Assembly: GCF_000696385.1 (NCBI RefSeq)
Contig: NZ_JJMN01000074.1
Location: 124,001 to 188,000 of the forward strand
Direction of reading: 5' to 3'
Origin: Vibrio metoecus
GTDB taxonomy: Bacteria; Pseudomonadota; Gammaproteobacteria; Enterobacterales; Vibrionaceae
Length of the DNA stretch: 64,000 nt
Part shown: positions 59,454 to 64,000 of the stretch, in pieces
Position numbering within the stretch: the first letter of the stretch is position 1
Layout: every line of letters begins with the position of its first letter
Translations under genes and position numbers: made by a program
The notes under the pieces: model-generated
The model's input: only the letters and a program-made list of their open reading frames with translations
What the model was told of the DNA's origin: nothing
Database searches by the model: none

Positions 59454-59516
59454 ACGCCGAAGCCTCGCTACAAAACCACTAACTGGCAAAGTAACAATCT
59501 CCTTGCTTCGGGTTAG
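59454..59516 (+). pseudogene. Remnant of an IS5-family-like transposase N-terminus
   Basis: The plus strand reads TPKPRYKTTNWQSNNLLASG then a stop. PKPRYKTTNW followed by a polar stretch is typical of the N-terminus of IS5/IS903-type transposases. No ATG and no continuation are present, so this is a decayed fragment at most. Short match; treat with caution. Confidence 0.4.
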
Positions 59517-59643
59517 GAAAAATATTCTAAATGATGACATGGAGAGTAATGGTTCATGCACTCGCTGACTCGTTTAGGGGCAAAAGTGCGTTGCAGTTCT
59601 TAAATGGCCACAACCAATCCGCCGTCACAACACAAGCTGTAAA

Positions 59644-59677
59644 ACAAAAAACCACCAAGCCTATAAACTTGATGGTT
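59644..59677 (-). terminator. Terminator after the CRISPR array
   Basis: On the minus strand AACCATCAAG ... CTTGGTGGTT (59668-59677 with 59650-59659; one G-U pair) is followed by TTTTTTG. It starts just after the third, atypical repeat and ends the pre-crRNA. Confidence 0.78.
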
Positions 59678-59680
59678 TTG

Positions 59681-59816
59681 ATTATTAACTGCTTGTTCAG
59701 CAGGTAGGTTGCTTTCTTCCTGACCTATTCTTGGCTGCCTATTCGGCAGAACACATACACATAAGTCAGGTTTACACTGGTAGCTCAATTTCTTGGCTGC
59801 CTATTCGGCAGAACAC
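59681..59816 (-). CRISPR. Minimal type I-F3 CRISPR array with an atypical last repeat and a probable ffs homing spacer
   Basis: Read on the minus strand: two repeats (59816-59789 and 59754-59727) share GTGTT, then the hairpin CTGCC-GAATA-GGCAG, then CCAAGAA. A third divergent repeat (59708-59681) keeps only the fold, CTGCT-GAACA-AGCAG. The first spacer is 34 nt (59788-59755). The second (from 59726) begins AGGTCAGGAAGAAAGCAACC; only 18 nt separate it from the atypical repeat. It matches the SRP RNA core AGGTCCGGAAGGAAGCAGCC at 17 of 20 positions, with mismatches only at 6, 12 and 18. Just downstream of cas6. Confidence 0.88.
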
Positions 59817-59912
59817 TATAAAATATAATCACTAAGCATCTGATCATTCTTGCTTAAAGTCACAACTTGGTAAAAACACCATTTTTATTTTCACAACTGT
59901 AACTCTTTGTTT

Positions 59913-60551
59913 CTACCGAACTAAAAAAGAGTCTTCGTCAAAAGGGTTAAAACGTAAGTCAGGTACCGTCGCTCTTTTTTCTTGATTGGTTGCAAAACCA
60001 TAGCTATTAAAGCCAGATTCAGCACGCTCATCTGCGAGTTCCTTTTGAATAAACAGAATATAATCCTGCCGTGAAGAGCCGCTAGAAATAGGGATCTGAT
60101 GAAAACTATCGATGACACGGTCTTCATTCGTTACTGGTAATGATTGTTGAATACCAAATAACTCGGCCCTAGCCATACTGCGTTTGATTCGACGCTTTTT
60201 GGAACCCAAAAAGTTTTTCCCAATCGTCTGATTACGAACAAACCTTACTTCTTCGGAAGTATCTGGCACCTCATAAACACTGGAGATCTCAAACAAACCT
60301 TCATTAACCATCAATGAAAAATAGGGCTGAAAAGAGAGGCCAATCATCATCTCTTTGTCCTCGGAAACAAAGGCAATGGTTTGACCAACTGAAGATTCAT
60401 TCCAATCAGGAAAACTCACACCTACTCTATTCATTGCTTGGTGGTGATTAACCATAAACAAATGCATTTGTGAGATACAACGCCCTGCTAGCAAGCCATA
60501 GTCGGCATTAGCATTCGTGTAACGTATCAAGAAGTAGTACCGTTGAGACAT
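59913..60551 (-). CDS. cas6: Cas6 (Cas6f/Csy4-type) crRNA endonuclease of a type I-F3 system
   Basis: 212 residues from ATG 60551 (AGAGG seven bases upstream). MSQRYYFLIRYTNANADYGLLAGRCISQMHLFMVNH, RVGVSFPDWNESSVGQTIAFVS and the basic KKRRIKRSMARA segment follow the Cas6f plan and resemble Cas6 of the V. cholerae Tn6677 element. It cleaves pre-crRNA at the repeat hairpin and stays bound to the crRNA 3' end. 11 bp after cas7; the array follows. Confidence 0.92.
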   Translation of the reverse strand: MSQRYYFLIRYTNANADYGLLAGRCISQMHLFMVNHHQAMNRVGVSFPDWNESSVGQTIAFVSEDKEMMIGLSFQPYFSLMVNEGLFEISSVYEVPDTSEEVRFVRNQTIGKNFLGSKKRRIKRSMARAELFGIQQSLPVTNEDRVIDSFHQIPISSGSSRQDYILFIQKELADERAESGFNSYGFATNQEKRATVPDLRFNPFDEDSFLVR

Positions 60552-60562
60552 GATAGAACCTC

Positions 60563-61596
60563 TTAATTGGCCTTGGCGCAATTAAACAATCCGCCCTTGA
60601 TCAAAACAGACATAATAAAGTGCACGTCATTCGGAATGGATTCAGAAGCAGTCATACTTTCAATCCAGTTCTCTGTATTTCTGAGTAATTGATAGAAGTC
60701 ATTTCCATATGCTACATGTCTTCTTGCTATAACGTATTCTCGATCTGCACCATATTCGTTCACTCTTAAAGGCTTATCAGCCTCTTCATGCCACCAATCG
60801 TCAATCGATTGCAACGCTGCACCAAACTTTTTGTCCGTGAAAACGCGACGGTTTCTTTTCCGCTCAAAAGCTCTACTGTGGCTAGCTGCTTAGTAGGGAT
60901 TCCATCTTCTCGACTATCCAAAAACTCTTGGCTTGGGTAAACCTCATCTCCCCAGCCAACCCGCATTTTCGCTTTGACGTCCATGTAGAAGTATTCAGTT
61001 GGGTCAGACAATGCTCGCTCCAGATAGGCAGTAAGCCTTTCTAAGCATTCTGTTGAATCACCATCCCAATGACCATACCAAGAGAGTTTTTGAGCATGTT
61101 CGACAACAAAGGTATCCAATTCACTGGTCGTCACTTCAATAGTGATATTTCTGCACTCACGATTTCGCCATAACCAAGTACCAAGCAAGATGTTCTTCGC
61201 ATAACGATTAGCTAACTCTTTGTATCCGTTGAGCTCTTTATAAATCTTAGCAAACATAGACAGTTTACTGCGCACTTCATCATCACTACAGATATCTGGG
61301 GTTAACGAATTGGCCCGAATTCGAAGTGAAAATGCGCAATAGATTTCATCAACGCCGGGCTTTACATAGCACTCTTCGATGAACTGAGGGTTTGAATATG
61401 CCAAGTCTTGGGGGGCAACATTCTTGTCGACGAACTTGTTCCCCTTATATGCTTCTGAATAACTCCCTTTTGGTGCGCGCAATCGGGTTCTATCTACATT
61501 AAAGGGACACATCTCACCACTTTCGGATAGATAGTAGAAATAAGCTTTGCCAGCAGAAAGTGATCGAACATAGTTCAATTGAGTGCAAAGTTCCAT
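60563..61596 (-). CDS. cas7: Cas7 (Csy3-type) backbone subunit, type I-F3, frameshifted
   Basis: Forms the crRNA-coating backbone of the I-F3 Cascade. The first frame (276 codons) begins MELCTQLNYVRSLSAGKAYFYYLSE; a second frame (to 60563) gives IDDWWHEEADKPLRVNEYG and NDVHFIMSVLIKGGLF, which closely follow the C-terminus of Tn6677 Cas7. They join if the T4 run at 60840-60843 is T5 (VAFFTDKKFGAALQSIDDW), giving about 344 residues, the family size. Programmed -1 slippage at TTTT is possible in principle, but a read error is likelier. Confidence 0.92.
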
Positions 61597-61602
61597 AAAC
61601 GA

Positions 61603-63690
61603 TTAATCCCTATAGTTTTTTATAAGAATAGTTTCGCTACTGCATTCTATCGACCAAAAGGCGTGGTTTAAAAAGTGATCTCGTCCACTAAAACGAACCT
61701 CTATCGGGTTTATTCGCTTAGCTAGCCCTATCGCATTCTCCGCATAAGCATGACAACCTGTGATTGCGTTACCCCTCTTAGTTGGATGCTCTAATAAATG
61801 GTAGCCAAGAGAAACAAGCAAGTTATCATCGTCTTGAGTGAGCAACCGCTCTAACTCATCAAAATTAGTAGGTTGCTTTTCACTTGGGTATAACCATCGC
61901 CCGTATGCAGGTAATCCTTTTAAAACATGGAAAAGTTCACTCCTGCCTGTAAATGTTCTAAGCCACTCAATCTGCATCGATAGCTGTGGTTGGTATAATG
62001 CCCCTCCGGCGAAAGCAACGGGAAGGGCCGTTTTAAGCGCAGATCTAAAATCTGAAATTCGGCTTTCACTATGAACTCTGATAACTAAGTCTATTTCTAG
62101 GTCGGCCAATCGTTCACTACGAATGGTCGGTCGTTTCGCATTAGAAACCGTTCTGGCTTTGGCGACTGAATTAGGTTCAGTAAGCTTCGCTGTTGATTGA
62201 ATATTCTCGTTTCGAACATAAAAAGCGAAGCTCGAAAACTCAACTGGGGAACCATTGTTAACTAATTGATTAAATTTCCTTTGATAATCGTGCATGAATC
62301 CCCAAATGGCCGTCAAAGACGGCACACCACACAAACAAGGGTTACTCATCGCTACCGAGTCTTGCACTCTCATTGACGACAGGTAGATATATTGCTCCCC
62401 CGTCACCATATCTTGATTGTTAATTGGCTTACTAAGTTGCTCAAGCACCCATGTCACTTGTGCTTTAGCTACCTGCATCAGTTTGGGATGATAAGCAAAC
62501 TTGGCTGAATAGATATTATTTTGAAACGCGAGATGTAAGCGTCGGTTAAACTCACCAGCCAAAGAGCCAAGCTCCCATTCTGGCAACGACAAAAAGGCTT
62601 GAGCTAAAGTGTCGTCATGCTCTAGTTGTTGCTGATTGGGTTCAGATTCAGCGATATCTCTTAACTCAATGAGTGGCAGCATCCATAAGGCTATTTGCTT
62701 TCGTAAAATCTTACCCCTAACCTGACGAGCTCTTTCTCTTTGCCGCTGTGTTTTGGATGGCTCAGACCCAATTAGGCGATTTAGCACCTGACAAATTTTG
62801 GCGTTAGTTACCTGATAGTCATCAAAGTAATGACCACTCTTTTGACGGTTTTCCGTTAACGTCCCACCCTTGGCCTGTTTAACACCTAGCGGGTAATTTA
62901 GGACTCTCATATACCCACCCAAACTGCCACACAGGTTCCCAATACTGGCAGAATTAGGCAGTGACGAAGAGACAAAACTGAACTTGTTTTCTGGACTTCG
63001 CGCTCTTATTTCTAGTTCGCACTGAAGAGCGTGACTCACAACGGGGGTGATCGAAACATAATCATCCCCCCAAGGAAACCGTAATTGCTTACTGTAAGCA
63101 CTAACACTGTTGGGAAAACTATTCTCAGGAAGCTGTTCTTCAATTGCACGTTGTAAGCGAGCAAGTGACTTCACATCCAAGCCAAATTCTGTAAGCAGAT
63201 CAAGCCAAACTGGATTTTTCTGCTGAATAAGCGAAAGAATACACACTGGCTGTGATTGCCATTTAAAAGGATTCAGTAACCATAACGTGTGACGATAGAC
63301 AGCAGAGTTATGAGCCCAGCCCAATCGCTGATCCAATACTGCACTTGAAATAAACTCCTCGGCTGTAGAAAGAGGTCGCGCAATTATCCGTTGGTCCTTA
63401 ACACGACAGTCTGGAAACTTTAGGTTATGTGTGTGGAACCACTGGATTTCAGCAAGAGAGGCATCTAAGTTTTCGCGGTCTTTAAAATACCTTTGAGCCC
63501 GAGCTACATCCAACCAATCCGAGCACCTATCAGCTTGATGACTAGAACTGAGATTGAGCAAAATCGTCAACGTTTCTTGTTCATACCCATCAACACAAAC
63601 GTCTTCTGTATAGGGCATAAACATCTTTTTTAGAGCAGTTTGTTTTATTGCTTCGTCTTCAATTGCTAGTAGATCACTTAATTTCGTCAT
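61603..63690 (-). CDS. cas8: Cas8/Cas5 fusion large subunit, type I-F3
   Basis: 695 residues from ATG 63690 (MTKLSDLLAIEDEAIKQ). The fused Cas8f-Cas5f protein recognises the PAM and binds the crRNA 5' handle. The N-terminal half carries Cas8-like sequence; the C-terminal ~250 residues (LEIDLVIRVHSESRISDFRSALKTALPVAFAGGAL, SLGYHLLEHPTKRGNAITG) are Cas5/Csy2-like. Its start lies 2 bp beyond the tniQ stop and its end 6 bp before cas7, so the genes form one operon. No nuclease partner is encoded. Confidence 0.88.
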   Translation of the reverse strand: MTKLSDLLAIEDEAIKQTALKKMFMPYTEDVCVDGYEQETLTILLNLSSSHQADRCSDWLDVARAQRYFKDRENLDASLAEIQWFHTHNLKFPDCRVKDQRIIARPLSTAEEFISSAVLDQRLGWAHNSAVYRHTLWLLNPFKWQSQPVCILSLIQQKNPVWLDLLTEFGLDVKSLARLQRAIEEQLPENSFPNSVSAYSKQLRFPWGDDYVSITPVVSHALQCELEIRARSPENKFSFVSSSLPNSASIGNLCGSLGGYMRVLNYPLGVKQAKGGTLTENRQKSGHYFDDYQVTNAKICQVLNRLIGSEPSKTQRQRERARQVRGKILRKQIALWMLPLIELRDIAESEPNQQQLEHDDTLAQAFLSLPEWELGSLAGEFNRRLHLAFQNNIYSAKFAYHPKLMQVAKAQVTWVLEQLSKPINNQDMVTGEQYIYLSSMRVQDSVAMSNPCLCGVPSLTAIWGFMHDYQRKFNQLVNNGSPVEFSSFAFYVRNENIQSTAKLTEPNSVAKARTVSNAKRPTIRSERLADLEIDLVIRVHSESRISDFRSALKTALPVAFAGGALYQPQLSMQIEWLRTFTGRSELFHVLKGLPAYGRWLYPSEKQPTNFDELERLLTQDDDNLLVSLGYHLLEHPTKRGNAITGCHAYAENAIGLAKRINPIEVRFSGRDHFLNHAFWSIECSSETILIKNYRD

Positions 63691-63692
63691 AA

Positions 63693-64000
63693 TTACCACT
63701 CAGGTAGATACACGCTTAAACCGTCATTTTCAGAGCACATGCGAGTCAGCTTTGTTTCGATGACACTTCTTAGGGTGAACGCCGATTCATGACTGGCAAT
63801 TTTGGTATGCATCCGCGGCCTAATCGCTGCTTTAATCTCACCAAACTCATACAACCGATACACCTCATCCGTTGTGCAAGAAAGCAATGTAGACACTTCT
63901 AAGGGGCTCAACAGCACATCGCCTAAATTTCCTTTTCTGCTTGAAGGTAGTGTTGCCATTAACTTTGTAAAGTAGGCTAACACTTGAGTGAGCACGCTAT
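63693..64000 (-). CDS. tniQ: TniQ (TnsD-like) targeting protein, C-terminal part only
   Basis: The last ~102 codons; the gene continues beyond the window. A helix-turn-helix-like stretch (LLSPLEVSTLLSCTTDEVYRLYEFGEIKAAIRPR) and the ending DGLSVYLPEW resemble the end of Tn6677 TniQ (about FYVSRW). TniQ links Cascade to the TnsABC transposase. Directly upstream of cas8 in the same operon, which defines the locus as I-F3 rather than defensive I-F. Confidence 0.87.
   Translation of the reverse strand, partial: SVLTQVLAYFTKLMATLPSSRKGNLGDVLLSPLEVSTLLSCTTDEVYRLYEFGEIKAAIRPRMHTKIASHESAFTLRSVIETKLTRMCSENDGLSVYLPEW

Larger units (their letters stand above)
59250..59680. other. Intergenic region between cargo operon and CRISPR array
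   Basis: About 430 bp. It holds the promoter of the cargo operon (minus strand), a short transposase remnant at 59454-59516 and the array terminator at 59644-59677. No intact gene is visible. Confidence 0.55.

Noticed and set aside
59600..59788. 62-codon minus-strand frame across the CRISPR array
   Set aside because: Its codons are the CRISPR repeats and spacers (for example NRQPRIGQ from repeat sequence), so it is not a gene.
59681..63690. Ordinary defensive type I-F CRISPR-Cas system
   Set aside because: No cas1 or cas2-3 beside cas6-cas8, only two canonical repeats, and tniQ is in the operon; this fits I-F3 transposition instead.

Overview
The window is chromosomal DNA of Vibrio cholerae or a very close relative. 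Recognisable Vibrio blocks (ackA-pta, opp, a chitinase, the ArsJ arsenate module) lie in an order I associate with V. cholerae chromosome 1, and product lengths fit. No rRNA or tRNA gene was seen.

Layout. 1-5 kb: rarA (cut by the window edge), lolA, a YecA-type SEC-C protein, dusC and a membrane diguanylate cyclase. 5-8 kb: a three-gene ABC importer of the TrpXYZ-like family. 8-14 kb: a VF530-type protein, yfbV, ackA-pta and a glutathionyl-hydroquinone reductase. 14-20 kb: the oppABCDF oligopeptide importer. 20-31 kb: a dense signalling cluster with a PhnD-like sensor protein plus histidine kinase, a degenerate HD-GYP regulator, an EAL phosphodiesterase, two more kinases, receiver proteins, a CheC-like phosphatase, a REC-HDOD protein and an HPt protein. 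31-39 kb: a TsaC/Sua5 enzyme, a small membrane protein, an AraC regulator, a PEBP-family protein, a CPBP protease and a large secreted GH18 chitinase. 39-49 kb: an N-acetylgalactosamine (aga) PTS operon with two tandem DeoR-type regulators and a palindromic operator. 48-52 kb: the arsenate module arsR-gapdh-phosphatase-arsJ.

52.3-64 kb is a mobile island that runs off the window. Read on the minus strand it contains the 3' end of tniQ, then cas8/5, cas7, cas6 and a tiny CRISPR array, with no cas1 or cas2-3. This is the layout of a type I-F3 CRISPR-associated Tn7-like transposon (CAST). Three 19-bp repeats near 52.36-52.46 kb look like TnsB sites of the transposon end beside arsR. The last spacer resembles the conserved core of the signal recognition particle RNA gene (ffs), with mismatches at spacer positions 6, 12 and 18 only. 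Those are the positions a type I-F guide does not pair, so this looks like the homing guide. The cargo is a Mokosh-like defence locus: a NERD, double-kinase, Upf1-like helicase protein (split by a homopolymer frameshift) and a second protein of unknown fold.

Sequence quality matters. Nine genes, including pta, oppB and oppD, carry single-base length changes, mostly in short homopolymers, and two more carry an in-frame stop. Several of these genes are normally intact in vibrios, so most of these lesions are probably read or assembly errors. I annotate the full spans and mark each break.
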